Positions 5,522-5,900 of a stretch of DNA of 5,900 nt are shown here, piece by piece. How positions within the stretch are numbered: position 1 is the first letter of the stretch; each line of letters begins with the position of its first letter. A program made the translations under genes and the position numbers. The notes below the pieces were generated by a model, which saw only the letters and a list, made by a program, of their open reading frames with translations, did not search any database and was not told where the DNA came from. The stretch is from Cytophagales bacterium (GTDB lineage Bacteria > Bacteroidota > Bacteroidia > Cytophagales > JAAEPT01), in NCBI GenBank assembly GCA_011524675.1, contig WTJX01000388.1, positions 1-5,900 of the forward strand. The letters are read 5' to 3'.

Positions 5522-5743
5522 ATGGAAGAGAAAGATACCATGCAAATAATTGCTAAAAACATTGTGAGAATAAGAAAGGAGAAAAATCTTTCGCAAGAGC
5601 AGTTAGCTTTTGAAGCTAAGATCAATAGAACCTATATGGGCTATATAGAAAATGCCAAATACAATATCACCATAGGCATGTTAGAAAAAGTAGCTAAGGC
5701 ACTCAACTGTAGTTTGGTGGATTTGATTACAGAAAAGGAGTAG
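5522..5743 (+). CDS. Small XRE-family helix-turn-helix regulator, C-protein-like
   Basis: This 73-residue protein is essentially a single Cro/C1-type HTH domain (about 9-70). Helix 2 is SQEQLAFEAKI (24-34) and the recognition helix region is RTYMGYIENAKYN (36-48). The RTY..YIE pattern and the overall size resemble restriction-modification controller proteins and minimal phage-type repressors. The usual IERG after the recognition helix is replaced by IENA, so its operator preference may differ from that of the other regulator. The start at 5522 (ATGGAAGAG) is chosen as the first ATG; Met7 at 5540 is an alternative that would still keep the whole domain. No Shine-Dalgarno is visible. It is divergent from the 77-residue gene and shares the 83-bp control region with it. 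No methylase or endonuclease gene is in the window, though one could lie downstream. Confidence 0.87.
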   Translation: MEEKDTMQIIAKNIVRIRKEKNLSQEQLAFEAKINRTYMGYIENAKYNITIGMLEKVAKALNCSLVDLITEKE

Positions 5744-5850
5744 GAGGGGAGAAGGTATTTAGTAACAGTTAGAAAGTATTTACATACATAGGTGTGAATA
5801 GAAATAAAGCAAACTTAAATTAAATACAATAGAAAAAGTATATTAAAATA

Positions 5851-5881
5851 TTGAAAATCAATGAATTAGTATATATTTTTT
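5851..5881 (+). promoter_or_regulatory. Possible promoter for a gene beyond the window edge
   Basis: TTG (5851-5853), a 20-nt spacer and TATTTTTT (5874-5881; 7 of 8 to TAnnTTTG) give Bacteroidota-type spacing. The region is very AT-rich, so chance matches are likely. The rest of 5744-5900 shows no gene, only a short GGAGGGGAGAAGG purine stretch (5743-5755) right after the XRE stop. Confidence 0.2.
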
Positions 5882-5900
5882 TGATACATAAATATGATAT

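Noticed and set aside
1..5900. CRISPR array, tRNA or rRNA
   Set aside because: No regularly spaced direct repeats of CRISPR length and no tRNA or rRNA signature seen on either strand.

Overview
The window looks like chromosomal DNA from a low-GC member of the Bacteroidota, probably a Cytophagales-type marine or gliding bacterium. Four things point there: a secreted protease with a C-terminal domain resembling the type IX secretion system (T9SS) sorting signal, which is confined to this phylum; promoter-like elements of the phylum's TTG-N19-21-TAnnTTTG form; starts without Shine-Dalgarno sequences; and an Rpn/PD-(D/E)XK 'transposase' of a kind abundant in these genomes. The genus is not determined.

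Layout. Positions 1-640 hold no convincing gene but are rich in structure: a 42-bp-stem imperfect inverted repeat (33-147), a second imperfect inverted repeat (237-313), a parS-like palindrome (323-338) and an isolated G-rich tract (356-371). A minus-strand Rpn-family nuclease gene follows (641-1492), with a -7 box so close to the ATG that its mRNA may be leaderless. A 455-bp divergent intergenic region (1493-1947) carries a predicted promoter, a hairpin leader and several GTCTAA motifs ahead of a large plus-strand gene (1948-4887). That gene encodes an exported 979-residue subtilisin-like S8 protease with an intact Asp/His/Asn/Ser catalytic set, accessory beta domains and a T9SS tail.

Convergent to the protease, and only 11 bp from it, is a compact module of three small genes. 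An XRE-type regulator (GTG start, 4899-5156) and an unrecognised 77-residue protein (5205-5438) lie on the minus strand, and a second XRE-type regulator (5522-5743) is divergent on the plus strand. The 83-bp region between the divergent genes holds a perfect 14-bp palindrome at the predicted transcription start of the minus operon and just upstream of the plus promoter. This is the arrangement of a small self-controlling regulatory switch and is the best candidate in the window for an undescribed system. The window ends in AT-rich DNA with a possible promoter for a gene beyond the edge.

Functionally, the protease is probably an extracellular degradative enzyme unrelated to its neighbours. The Rpn nuclease and the XRE/77-residue/XRE cassette are accessory-type genes. 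All functional statements come from reading motifs by eye; no database search was made.
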